DNA from: Lachnospiraceae bacterium
GTDB taxonomy: Bacteria > Bacillota > Clostridia > Lachnospirales > Lachnospiraceae
Length of the DNA stretch: 64,000 nt
Direction: 5' to 3'
Assembly (NCBI GenBank): GCA_015057325.1
Contig: SVEQ01000003.1
Coordinates: 124,001 to 188,000, forward strand
How positions within the stretch are numbered: position 1 is the first letter of the stretch; every line of letters begins with the position of its first letter. The notes under the pieces are model-generated. The model saw nothing but the letters and a program-made list of their open reading frames with translations, did no database searches and had not been told where the DNA came from. The position numbers and the translations under genes were made by a program. Below, piece after piece: positions 8,817 to 16,631 of this stretch.

Positions 8817-9928
8817 CAGTCATCACCATACAGCAGCTCAAGCATTATAGCTGCATCTTCCTGATATATTACTGTAGTTATCTCATCCGTCTTTTCCTTA
8901 AACAGATCACCCGGCTTGTTGCCGTCTGCGATCTTTACTGCGGTCTGGATCGTATCAAATCCGATCGAATAGCAGTCCTGTACTCCAAGGCAATAGATAA
9001 CCCCGTCTTTGAGATAATGCAAAGCTTCCTGGGCGTGATCCATACCAACGATGACTGTACTGCTGCCTGTTTCGATCACAGCTCTTGCGGCCCCGACAGG
9101 ATTACTCATGTTGCAGCAGATGATCCCGTCAAGATCAGGATTATCCTTAAGGATATTCATAGTCAGTTCATACGCAAGATCAACGGAGTCCATATCATAC
9201 TCCGTAGCTACTATTTCCATATCAGGGTATTGAGCGATCGTATCCTTTGCTCCTCTTGCTCTGTCTTCATGACAGGGAGCTCCGACACTTCCCACCAGGA
9301 TTGCTACCTTACCCTTGTATCCTAACTTTTCACACAATGCTTTAGTCAGGTCTGCGCCGTCTTCATAGTTATGCGTGTTGCCGACATATGCTATTCTCTT
9401 GCATCCGTCAACAGCGTCAGAACTTGAAAAAGTCATTACCTTGTCCCCTGAATCCACCATTTCATCAAGGATCGGAGAGATGATCACATCATCGGCAACA
9501 TCGACACCGATAACATCAAAATTCCTGTCTTTAGCTTCAAGCAGTCTCTTCTTCTGATCCTCGGCAGAGGCTGCTTCCGGTGCCATGTACTCATATGTGA
9601 TAGTTATACCTTTTTCAAGATACTGTCTCTGGGCATCTTCCATACCAAGGGCTACCGCATCCCACCAGGGATGGATCGTCTTATATGTAAAATAGAAATT
9701 ATAATGATCCTTTTTAGGCTTATAGTCATCCAGCTCATGATCAAAATCCACGGCGCTTCTTACCAGATTATCCGATTTGGAACTTACCTGGGCCGTATCT
9801 TCATGCTCTGCTACAGGCGCATTCACATCAGAATCGATATTGGACGAATTAAATGAGCATGACGACAAAAAAATCGTCGATAAAAGCATGATTGATAATA
9901 TGCGGTTGATTTTGAGACGATTTCTCAT
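8816..9928 (-). CDS. periplasmic-binding-protein-like lipoprotein (sugar type, PF13407-like)
   Basis: A lipoprotein signal ends LSSC with the Cys at residue 24. The remaining 346 residues have the type-1 periplasmic binding fold of ribose/xylose binders: FYFTYKTIHPWWDAVALGME at the start of lobe 1, DVIGVDVADDVIISPILDEM, a hinge region with ICCNMSNPVGAARAV, and IVGMDHAQEAL. No transporter permease or ATPase lies nearby. Instead the gene is translationally coupled to the diguanylate cyclase downstream, so the likely role is to sense a ligand outside the cell and report to that membrane enzyme. This link is inferred from gene order. Confidence 0.85.
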   Translation of the reverse strand: MRNRLKINRILSIMLLSTIFLSSCSFNSSNIDSDVNAPVAEHEDTAQVSSKSDNLVRSAVDFDHELDDYKPKKDHYNFYFTYKTIHPWWDAVALGMEDAQRQYLEKGITITYEYMAPEAASAEDQKKRLLEAKDRNFDVIGVDVADDVIISPILDEMVDSGDKVMTFSSSDAVDGCKRIAYVGNTHNYEDGADLTKALCEKLGYKGKVAILVGSVGAPCHEDRARGAKDTIAQYPDMEIVATEYDMDSVDLAYELTMNILKDNPDLDGIICCNMSNPVGAARAVIETGSSTVIVGMDHAQEALHYLKDGVIYCLGVQDCYSIGFDTIQTAVKIADGNKPGDLFKEKTDEITTVIYQEDAAIMLELLYGDD

Positions 9929-10034
9929 AACATATACCTCCGAATAATTCAGATTCTACCAGTAAACCTGTTTCTTGATAAGAAGATCTTTTTTATGTAT
10001 ATTCGTCAACTACAAAGTGAGCCATGGCTCACTT

Positions 10035-10085
10035 CAGACTGTAGACAAAGTCAGGGGCATTGCCCCTGACTTTGTCTACAGTCTG
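10035..10085. repeat. 51 bp perfect palindrome made of two abutting IS ends
   Basis: The arms 10035-10059 and 10061-10085 are exact reverse complements of 25 bases around one central T. Each arm contains GACTGTAGACAAAG, also seen at the end of the transposase remnant at 7147-7160. This looks like the two inverted ends of an IS1182-type element left side by side after loss of the interior. A smaller palindrome, GTGAGCCATGGCTCAC, lies just to the left at 10017-10032. Confidence 0.7.
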
Positions 10086-10112
10086 AAAGGACTGCTTAAT
10101 GCAGTCCTTTTC
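10086..10112 (-). terminator. hairpin terminator downstream of cheV, right copy
   Basis: GGACTGCTTAATGCAGTCC at 10089-10107 is identical to the hairpin at 7123-7141, and the flanking AAA and TTT also match. Read on the minus strand it lies about 20 bases after the cheV stop and would end that transcript. The two copies probably arose from one bidirectional terminator when the DNA between them was inserted. Confidence 0.8.
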
Positions 10113-10127
10113 GTGTATAATCAATTA

Positions 10128-11054
10128 TTATATTTCTTCATCAAACGGTTTTCTACCGTTAATAATAAGATCATCGATTGTTGCTACCAACTGACCAATC
10201 TCAGGTTTGGAAATCTGTGCATCTGCACCGAGTTTCTCACCTTTACGCTTCATATCATCATTGATAAGAGATGAGAAAATTACAATCGGCAAATGTTGCA
10301 ATGCTTCATCATTACGCACCAATCTGATTAATCTGTGACCATCCATCTGTGGCATCTCGATATCAGTGATAATACACTTAACACCGTAATCGACACCGTT
10401 ATTCTTCTTGAGTTCTCTAAGTTTATCCCATGCCTCCTCACCATTTGAGCAAACATTAAGGTTAACGTATCCTGCCTGTGTAAGAGCGTCTGTAACAAGC
10501 TTCTGAAGCATCGGTGAATCCTCTGCAAAGATGATCGGTGAATTGTTACGCTCTCTTTCACCAAGTTGTGCAACCTCTGACATCTTAAGACTTGTTTCAG
10601 GACATATTTCTTCAACAATACGCTCAAAGTCAAGGACTATAATAAGATTCTCAAGTTTCTTGATAATACCTGTTGCAATACCTACTCCGGGAGCATTAAC
10701 CGTATTGTCAGGTTTTACAATGTCTACCCAAGACACACGGTGTATTCCCAATACCTGGTCAACTTCAAATGCAATATTTAGATTGTTGAAGTTGGTAATT
10801 ATAAGCATCTGACCTTTCTGGCCTGCTTCCCCAAAACCTAATGCTCTACCCAAATTAATTACAGTTATAATTGTATCTCTCGGCATAAAAATACCTTCAA
10901 TACATGGGTGTGAATTAGGAATTGGTGTAATGTCTGTCATGGAAAGAATCTCTCTTACCTTGGCAACATTAATGCCGTAGTGATTACCGTTAATAGTAAA
11001 CTCGAGAACTTCCAACTCATTTGTTCCACTTTCCAGCAAAATATTTGTGTCCAT
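10128..11054 (-). CDS. cheV: chemotaxis coupling protein CheV (CheW domain plus receiver)
   Basis: The 308-residue protein has a CheW-like domain at about 14-155, which docks chemoreceptors to the CheA kinase, followed by a receiver domain at about 175-300. The receiver carries an acidic pair (FAEDSPM), the likely phosphorylated Asp in CIITDIEMPQMDG (near residue 228), and a conserved Lys in ISKPE. CheV proteins adjust receptor arrays through phosphorylation by CheA. A chemoreceptor gene lies at 50204-51916 in this window; other che genes are not seen. A lipoprotein gene is immediately upstream on the same strand. Confidence 0.93.
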   Translation of the reverse strand: MDTNILLESGTNELEVLEFTINGNHYGINVAKVREILSMTDITPIPNSHPCIEGIFMPRDTIITVINLGRALGFGEAGQKGQMLIITNFNNLNIAFEVDQVLGIHRVSWVDIVKPDNTVNAPGVGIATGIIKKLENLIIVLDFERIVEEICPETSLKMSEVAQLGERERNNSPIIFAEDSPMLQKLVTDALTQAGYVNLNVCSNGEEAWDKLRELKKNNGVDYGVKCIITDIEMPQMDGHRLIRLVRNDEALQHLPIVIFSSLINDDMKRKGEKLGADAQISKPEIGQLVATIDDLIINGRKPFDEEI

Positions 11055-11072
11055 AAATCAAGAACCCCCTTA

Positions 11073-11876
11073 TTATAGTATCGTAATAACATTTTCTTGG
11101 TTATTATATTTCACCTTCAAATCCATAGATTGAAGCTTACTCTTCATATCTTCAGATATTTGAAATACAAGAACACCCTCTTGAGTCTCCCCATTAGACA
11201 AGGTTGTCTTCATTGTACCAAGATCATTAAGTAGTATCGTTAACATGGGCTTTGCTGCATTCTTGCCATTACATACGATTCTGTAATCAGCATCTTTGTC
11301 AAGTAATGATACATTGACATTTTCCTGCGTCCCATTGGATACGTTAAATCTCAAAACCAACAGTTGATAACCCTCTGCGGCATCGAGCGATAAAAACTGA
11401 CCCTCTTCATCAGTTGCAGGATAATGATCAGTCACAACATAATCTTTGTATGTGATTGAAACACCCTCGATTCCAAGAATCTGTGCAATATCGGAAATAC
11501 TTGAAACCTCTTCATCCTGTGACTGTGAATCCGTCGCATCATCTATACCATCTATGTTATTGTCAACAAAATTATCTTCCTGCGTGTCAGCTTCAGTAGT
11601 TGCTTCTGTTGTCTCCTGAACTTCTTCAGATGTAACTTCTGAAGTTTGAGGCTCATTCATCTCATTCTCCAAAGCCTCTTCTTCCATCTCAAGTTCAACC
11701 TTATCTCCTTCAGACAACTTATCATTGTAATTAGGATTATACTTAAGCAACATTTCTCCGGCATACTCCGCAATGAGCCTTGTCTCATTCTCATTCAAAT
11801 CAATAACCTCAGTGCAACCGGTAAGCATTAAGCATGCAGGGAACAGTAAAACCAAAGGTAAAAATCTTTTAAGCAT
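11073..11876 (-). CDS. lipoprotein with DUF5067/DUF4352-like domain
   Basis: The 267-residue protein has a lipoprotein signal ending MLTGC, with the Cys at residue 21. A Glu/Thr/Asp-rich linker covers about 60-130. The C-terminal half has the beta-sandwich pattern seen in DUF4352/DUF5067 proteins, including YQLLVLRFNVSNGTQ. It resembles the lipoprotein at 2294-3013 in layout. It is probably anchored on the outer face of the membrane; its function is unknown. It precedes cheV by 18 bases. Confidence 0.7.
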   Translation of the reverse strand: MLKRFLPLVLLFPACLMLTGCTEVIDLNENETRLIAEYAGEMLLKYNPNYNDKLSEGDKVELEMEEEALENEMNEPQTSEVTSEEVQETTEATTEADTQEDNFVDNNIDGIDDATDSQSQDEEVSSISDIAQILGIEGVSITYKDYVVTDHYPATDEEGQFLSLDAAEGYQLLVLRFNVSNGTQENVNVSLLDKDADYRIVCNGKNAAKPMLTILLNDLGTMKTTLSNGETQEGVLVFQISEDMKSKLQSMDLKVKYNNQENVITIL

Positions 11877-11940
11877 ACCTTTCCCTCTAATCTGATTATA
11901 ATATTAGATATTGACATTATACCACGAATTCAAAGTTTCT

Positions 11941-13464
11941 TCAACATTTTTCGGTAATACAATTTTGTTTGGCTTTTTCCAATTCAAAATAAAAAACAAC
12001 TCCGCCATCGACATTATAAGCACCATAATCCCTGCCATGAAGTTTCATAGTAGCCGCCACAATTGAAAGGCCTATACCGCTTCCACCATATTCTCTTGTT
12101 CTTGCCTTATCGACCTTGTAAAACTTAATCCAAATTTTAGAAAGTTCTTCCTCCGGAATGTTATCGCCATCGTTATAGACATTGATTCTTACAACATCTT
12201 CTTTTTCCTCTATACCGATTCTAACCTTTCCATTCTCCGGTGAATAGTGAATTGCGTTAGTGAGATAATTTGAGTATACTTCTTCTATCATAAACTCATC
12301 TCCCCACACGCAAACAGTATCTTGGTAAGGAAAATCAAAATCGATATTTTTCTGTTGCAGTAAAATATCAGAGGACTGATTGATGTTTTTCATAAGTTCA
12401 ACAATATCAAACCGCTCAAGAGTTATCTTATCTGTTCCAAACTCAAGTTCATTAAGTGCCATGAGTTTTTTGACCATGGTATTCATACGGTCTGCTTCAT
12501 CCATAATGACTTCGCAATAGAAATCCCTGCTTTCTGAATCATCAGATATATTCTCCTTAAGCCCTTCAGCGTAGCCCTGAATAAGAGCAATTGGTGTCTT
12601 TAACTCATGAGAAACATGTGAAAGGAACTCTTTTCTCATTTCGTCAATCTGATTCTTCTTTTCTATATCTTTTGCCAATTTGACATTAGCGGTTTTTAAT
12701 TCTGATATCGTAGCCTCTAATTCTTTCGACATTGAATTGATACTATTTCCAAGTTCACCTATCTCGTCCTGCGAATTAGTAGTTACTCTTGTATCAAAAT
12801 CAAGTTGTGACATCTTTTTAGCAGCCACAGCCATTTCGTGAATTGGTTTCACATAATAATTGCTGGCCACAAACATAGATATACATCCAATGATAATTGA
12901 GAATACACCGACATACGAGTATAGTGCCAAAGTTATCTTAACGTTATCATCAAGCCTCGCACCCGAAGAACGCAAAGCAATCAGACTACCGTCATCAAGT
13001 ACACCCGTAAGATCATAAAACTCTCCATTCATCGAAGAATCATAGTTCTTCGTAAACTGATATCTTCCCTTGTTTCCATCAATTAATAATTCGCTAAGAC
13101 CCAACTCATCCTGTCCTTGCAGAAGTGATGCTAACGATTGCATGCTTTCTAACATTTTACTCTCTTCATTGATGTTTGTATATCTCGTTCCGTCATTAAC
13201 ATCAAAAATAAACACCGAGATATCGCCTCTCGACATTATATTGTTAAGCAAATCGGTTGTCTGCTGTTTGTCTGTTCTTTCCGTAGAAAAAACAACATTA
13301 ACATCATTGTAAATGCCTATCATTCTCTGCTTAAGTCTGCCAACAAAAAAATGTCTTATGCTTAGCCAGGTTATCGCAACAGAACCAAATATAGTAAGTG
13401 CCATTAACACCATTAAAAGCATCGTAAGTTTGAATCTTAATGAATGTTTGAATTTCTTTTTCAT
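11941..13464 (-). CDS. two-component sensor histidine kinase (HAMP type)
   Basis: The 507-residue protein has membrane segments at about 14-36 and 180-202 flanking an extracytoplasmic sensor region of about 140 residues. It then has a HAMP linker, a HisKA dimerisation domain with the phospho-acceptor in FLSHVSHELKTPIAL (His near residue 287), and a HATPase domain with N box NAIHYSPE and glycine box YGGSGIGLS. It phosphorylates the response regulator encoded directly upstream, from which it is separated by one base. The signal sensed is unknown. The kinase C-terminus is Cys/Lys-rich but otherwise normal. Confidence 0.95.
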   Translation of the reverse strand: MKKKFKHSLRFKLTMLLMVLMALTIFGSVAITWLSIRHFFVGRLKQRMIGIYNDVNVVFSTERTDKQQTTDLLNNIMSRGDISVFIFDVNDGTRYTNINEESKMLESMQSLASLLQGQDELGLSELLIDGNKGRYQFTKNYDSSMNGEFYDLTGVLDDGSLIALRSSGARLDDNVKITLALYSYVGVFSIIIGCISMFVASNYYVKPIHEMAVAAKKMSQLDFDTRVTTNSQDEIGELGNSINSMSKELEATISELKTANVKLAKDIEKKNQIDEMRKEFLSHVSHELKTPIALIQGYAEGLKENISDDSESRDFYCEVIMDEADRMNTMVKKLMALNELEFGTDKITLERFDIVELMKNINQSSDILLQQKNIDFDFPYQDTVCVWGDEFMIEEVYSNYLTNAIHYSPENGKVRIGIEEKEDVVRINVYNDGDNIPEEELSKIWIKFYKVDKARTREYGGSGIGLSIVAATMKLHGRDYGAYNVDGGVVFYFELEKAKQNCITEKC

Positions 13465-13465
13465 A

Positions 13466-14149
13466 CTATTCCTTTTCTACGGAAAACTTATATCCCATTC
13501 CCCATATAGTCTTAATGTAATCTCCGCAATCTCCTAATTTACTTCGAAGTTTTTTCACATGCGTATCAATAGTTCTTGCATCACCAAAATAATCATAGTT
13601 CCACACATTATTAAGAATCTTTTCCCGCGAAAGCGCAACTCCCTGATTAACAACAAAATAGTTAAGAAGTTCAAATTCCTTATAACTTAAATCTATACTC
13701 TTACCATCAACTTTAACAGTATGTGCAGAAATATCCATCTCAATATTACCTGCGGTTAAATGTTCCTCTTTAGAAAGACCCGAAGTTCTTCTAAGAATTG
13801 CATCTACTCTTGCAACAAGTATTTTGGGGCTAAACGGTTTTGAAATGTACTCATCCACTCCAAGTTCAAAGCCTAAAAGTTCGTCTCTCTCATCCCCTTT
13901 TGCCGTAAGCATAATAATCGGGACATCCGAAAGTGCTCTAATCTCCTTACATGCCTGCCAGCCGTCCATTTTCGGCATCATAACATCCAAAATAATCAAA
14001 GCAATTTCCTTATCAGCAACGAAGGTATCAACAGCTTCTTCACCGTCTGCAGCCTCTAAAACAATATAATCTTTTTTCACAAGAAAGTCCCTAACAAGTT
14101 TTCTCATTCTGCTTTCATCATCAACAACAAGAATTTTAATCTGCCCCAT
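13466..14149 (-). CDS. OmpR-family response regulator
   Basis: This protein of about 227 residues has an N-terminal receiver domain with the acidic pair in VVDDESRMR, the phosphorylated Asp in IILDVMMPKMDGW and the conserved Lys in ISKPFS. A winged-helix DNA-binding domain follows, ending GMGYKFSVEKE. I favour the second of two adjacent ATGs (14149), which sits five bases after GGAGGT; an upstream start at 14167 is open but poorly placed. It forms an operon with the kinase downstream. Targets are not evident. Confidence 0.93.
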   Translation of the reverse strand: MGQIKILVVDDESRMRKLVRDFLVKKDYIVLEAADGEEAVDTFVADKEIALIILDVMMPKMDGWQACKEIRALSDVPIIMLTAKGDERDELLGFELGVDEYISKPFSPKILVARVDAILRRTSGLSKEEHLTAGNIEMDISAHTVKVDGKSIDLSYKEFELLNYFVVNQGVALSREKILNNVWNYDYFGDARTIDTHVKKLRSKLGDCGDYIKTIWGMGYKFSVEKE

Positions 14150-14180
14150 CATGCACCTCCAAATCAACCTGAATTTAATC

Positions 14181-14209
14181 AGGGGACAAGTATTTATCCA
14201 TGTCCCCTT
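14181..14209 (-). terminator. hairpin downstream of the 182-residue membrane protein gene
   Basis: AGGGGACA at 14181-14188 and TGTCCCCT at 14201-14208 form an 8 bp stem with a 12-base loop. It lies between the stop of the gene at 14241-14789 and the start of the response regulator. There is no strong T run on the minus side, so termination efficiency is uncertain. Confidence 0.5.
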
Positions 14210-14240
14210 AATATAACACTTATTTATGGTAAAAATGTGT

Positions 14241-14789
14241 CTATTCCTTAATATTAAGTTCTTTTTCTTTCTCTTTGACAGCTGCTTCCCTAGCTTCTAA
14301 CTCTTCTGCCCAGCCTGAATATTTGTTGAGAAGTTTGTTCTCTGTATTGACATAATGAACATCAGGATTAACAAAAGCAATAACAAACATCCCTACTATC
14401 ATAACAACAAGTGCAATAATAACTATAGCCATTTTCTTACGGCTTAACATTAAGTTATTAACTTTCTCTTCTAACGCCTCTCTTTTGATATCGTCAAAGA
14501 TTGCTTTCGGAGACTTCGTAGAAAATGTTATTGCAGGAAGTTCCTCTTCTGAATATCCAAAATCATTAAGCAACGAACATCTTAACTCATGCAAAAAATT
14601 AACACCCACCAACGTCTTAAACATGTCTCGCTCAATCAGTTTGGTATAGAGTGAGTAAGTTGCATTTGAATCCGTCAAAGGTGTCTTTTGTTTGATAATG
14701 TCTATATTCTTTTGTTCTTTGGCCGCTAACTCGGCATCAGCCTTATTAGAAAATACAAAACCATCAACCACAAATGAATTCTCTTCCAT
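14241..14789 (-). CDS. hypothetical protein with one transmembrane segment
   Basis: The 182-residue protein has a charged, helical N-terminal region of about 115 residues, one hydrophobic segment (MAIVIIALVVMIVGMFVIAFV, about 118-140) and a C-terminal region ending in a Glu/Lys-rich coiled coil. I do not recognise a family. Before the prophage integrated, this gene lay immediately downstream of ssrA, since the left attachment site is only 26 bases from its start codon. It may therefore depend on a promoter within or created by the prophage end. Confidence 0.7.
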   Translation of the reverse strand: MEENSFVVDGFVFSNKADAELAAKEQKNIDIIKQKTPLTDSNATYSLYTKLIERDMFKTLVGVNFLHELRCSLLNDFGYSEEELPAITFSTKSPKAIFDDIKREALEEKVNNLMLSRKKMAIVIIALVVMIVGMFVIAFVNPDVHYVNTENKLLNKYSGWAEELEAREAAVKEKEKELNIKE

Positions 14790-14814
14790 AAGACATCTTC
14801 CTTCATTTCATAAT

Positions 14815-14836
14815 AAATGGAGCTGGCGGGAATCGA
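14815..14836. other. attachment site, left copy (attL)
   Basis: These 22 bases are identical to 22311-22332, which form the last part of ssrA (T arm 3' side, acceptor strand and discriminator). After base 14836 the sequence diverges from ssrA, so this copy is not part of a working tmRNA. It marks the crossover region of the prophage integrase. Confidence 0.88.
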
Positions 14837-14923
14837 TTTCCCGTTATATCCCTTGATTAACGTTTTAACGTCAATTACGATTTTTATTGTATCTTATTTT
14901 TTATATGTTTTCAAGTGTAAATG

Positions 14924-14943
14924 TGTGTAGTAATTGTGTAGTG
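14924..14943. repeat. putative integrase arm-type repeats, left end
   Basis: TGTGTAGT occurs at 14924-14931 and 14935-14942. The same octamer, in both orientations, clusters next to the right attachment site (22256-22263 direct; 22285-22310 inverted). Tyrosine integrases commonly bind short arm repeats beside the core site, so this is a plausible arm site pair. The role is inferred from position. Confidence 0.45.
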
Positions 14944-14981
14944 TTTATGATGCACTTTCGTGTATTTCCTTAAGTGATATT

Positions 14982-15040
14982 CCTTAGCTTCTAAGGTGTC
15001 CAATGATACTTAGTGCCTTTGGCACTTAGTAGGCTTGGAC
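14982..15040. other. two adjacent hairpins; candidate replication origin or packaging signal
   Basis: CCTTAG (14982-14987) pairs with CTAAGG (14991-14996). Right next to it, 14998-15040 folds into a longer hairpin: six outer pairs (GTCCAA with TTGGAC), a small internal loop, then ten of eleven inner pairs closed by a TTT loop at 15018-15020. No coding sequence is supported here. The position at the prophage end ahead of rep, in DNA that is single-stranded in the virion, suits an origin or a packaging hairpin; which one cannot be told by eye. Confidence 0.5.
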
Positions 15041-15093
15041 GGATACTGCCGTGTAAGAAAGTATATCTTTTGTGTAGACTAAATAAAAAGGGG

Positions 15094-15330
15094 GTGTTTA
15101 TTATAAAAAAAATACATAAATCATGTTTTACTTCTTTCCATTGTTTAACAAACGATTGTCCAAATATACAATATGATTTTGCTGATTCTAAATATGGATT
15201 CGGTATTGCTGACGATATGGGCTTAGAAAAAATTAATTGTTCTGAGTGTATTTATAATTCTTATGCGTGTGATGATTGTCTTTTTCAGGGTTCTAATGAT
15301 TGTTTTATGTTAAGAAAGGAGCGATTATAA
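15094..15330 (+). CDS. Cys-rich small phage protein, start codon uncertain
   Basis: The frame encodes about 76-78 residues with a cysteine-rich pattern (FHCLTNDCPNIQ, then INCSECIYNSYACDDCLF and DCF) that suggests a small metal-binding fold. Its stop TAA overlaps the ATG of the next gene. No ATG lies near the AAAAAGGGGG ribosome site at 15085-15094; the codons at the usual distance are ATT (15100) and ATA (15103), while GTG at 15094 overlaps the site itself. An upstream ATG at 15013 lies within the hairpin and has no ribosome site. I give the GTG as the outer bound. By position next to rep it may act in replication or regulation. Confidence 0.6.
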   Translation: MFIIKKIHKSCFTSFHCLTNDCPNIQYDFADSKYGFGIADDMGLEKINCSECIYNSYACDDCLFQGSNDCFMLRKERL

Positions 15331-15434
15331 TGTTAATGAATTCTTTTGAAAATCAGATGTATTTTATTATTGGTTCGTTTTTTGTAACTGTTTTAATGAT
15401 TATTATTATTTTTTATATTTTATGGCATGATTAA
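15330..15434 (+). CDS. 34-residue single-pass membrane protein of the prophage
   Basis: A short frame starts at the ATG overlapping the stop of the Cys-rich gene, with AAAGGAG eight bases upstream. The product, MLMNSFENQMYFIIGSFFVT followed by VLMIIIIFYILWHD, is almost entirely one hydrophobic helix. Tiny membrane proteins are common in filamentous phages as minor coat or assembly proteins, but those usually sit in the morphogenesis block rather than beside rep. Confidence 0.6.
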   Translation: MLMNSFENQMYFIIGSFFVTVLMIIIIFYILWHD

Positions 15435-15495
15435 TTATTTATATATATTTATGGACTTGACCTAGTATCATTTTTCTGCCATAGGGGGATTTTTT

Positions 15496-16521
15496 ATGTT
15501 GTATTGTTGTGATTCTTATCGTGATTATGCTTATTTGAAAAAGCTTGGTAATTCTTATAAGTTAATTAAGTGTAATACGGTTAAAATTAAAGGATTGGAA
15601 AAAGTTGATATTGTTAATAAAAAAGAATCTGTTTTTGTTGCTGACGGTTATCATATAAATAAATTAGATAAAGAATATAATATTGCTAATTTTTCATGTG
15701 GTAATTCTACTTTATCTTTTGACGAACATTCTAATGATGAAAAACTTAATAATAATATTTGTAGGGCTCGTAACAAAATTATTGAATATGTTTTATGTAA
15801 TGATTTTGATTATTTTATTACTATTACTCTTAATCCTGATTTATTTGATAGACATAATTTAAAATGTTTTATCAAAAAGTTAGGTGTTTTTATTCAGCAT
15901 TATAATGCTCGTCAAAACTGTTGTTTAAAATATATTTTTATTCCGGAGCAACATAAAGACGGTTGTTGGCATTTACATGGTTTTATTATGGGTTTGCCTG
16001 TTGAAAGATTAACATTGTTTGATATTAATTCAAAAGATAATTTACCTTTGTATATCGTTAATAAAATTAAGAGTGGTAATAATCTTTATTATTTCAAGCC
16101 TTTTCTTGATAAGTTTGGTTTTAATGTTATTGAGCCTATTCATGATAAAAAAGCAAGTGTTTTGTATATGTGTAAATACTTAACTAAAGATATTTCTAGA
16201 AATGTTCGTGAGTTGGGTAATCATTTATATTATTGCTCAAAAGGTTTAAAAAAAGCTGAGGTTGTTAAACAAGGTCAATTTTTAGATTCTTCTTTTGATT
16301 TTGATTATTCAGGTCAATATTGTTCTGAAAGTTTTTTTGATTCTTTAGATCAGGGTGGTTTGAATAGTCTTATTGATAAGATTGGTTCTGCTCCTGTTTC
16401 TTTAGATGATTATAAACGTGGTTATCGTTTAAAAGATGGATTTTATCAGTATATTGATTCTGATACAGGAGAAGTATTTGGTAATATTCCTGATATTATG
16501 TATGAAATGGAGTGTGTATAA
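15496..16521 (+). CDS. rolling-circle replication initiator (HUH endonuclease)
   Basis: The 341-residue protein carries the three motifs of HUH replication initiators in order: a hydrophobic strand FDYFITITLN (about 107-116), the metal-binding His pair in CWHLHGFIMG (about 158-167), and the catalytic Tyr motif in VLYMCKYLTKD (about 217-227). Such enzymes nick one strand at the double-strand origin, stay joined to the 5' end through Tyr and start rolling-circle synthesis; this is the pII role of Ff phages. The ATG at 15496 follows AGGGGG by seven bases. A short frame and a bidirectional terminator follow. Confidence 0.88.
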   Translation: MLYCCDSYRDYAYLKKLGNSYKLIKCNTVKIKGLEKVDIVNKKESVFVADGYHINKLDKEYNIANFSCGNSTLSFDEHSNDEKLNNNICRARNKIIEYVLCNDFDYFITITLNPDLFDRHNLKCFIKKLGVFIQHYNARQNCCLKYIFIPEQHKDGCWHLHGFIMGLPVERLTLFDINSKDNLPLYIVNKIKSGNNLYYFKPFLDKFGFNVIEPIHDKKASVLYMCKYLTKDISRNVRELGNHLYYCSKGLKKAEVVKQGQFLDSSFDFDYSGQYCSESFFDSLDQGGLNSLIDKIGSAPVSLDDYKRGYRLKDGFYQYIDSDTGEVFGNIPDIMYEMECV

Positions 16522-16522
16522 T

Positions 16523-16603
16523 ATGAAAATGTTAATTAAATTATGTCGTTTGTTAGAATCATTTTTTAGATTCTTAAAAAATCTTTTATATATGTTTAAA
16601 TGA
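16523..16603 (+). CDS. 26-residue amphipathic peptide frame after rep
   Basis: An ATG two bases after the rep stop opens a 26-residue frame, MKMLIKLCRLLESFFRFLKN plus LLYMFK, which is basic and hydrophobic. It ends just before the terminator. There is no separate strong ribosome site, so translation would have to be coupled to rep. It could be a real small protein or chance coding in T-rich DNA. Confidence 0.35.
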   Translation: MKMLIKLCRLLESFFRFLKNLLYMFK

Positions 16604-16606
16604 ATA

Positions 16607-16631
16607 AAAGCGCTTCTTGTGAAGCGCTTTT
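16607..16631. terminator. bidirectional terminator between rep and repressor units
   Basis: AAAAGCGCTTC pairs with GAAGCGCTTTT around a TTGT loop. A residues precede and T residues follow on both strands, so it can stop rep transcription from the left and the repressor operon from the right. Confidence 0.85.
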
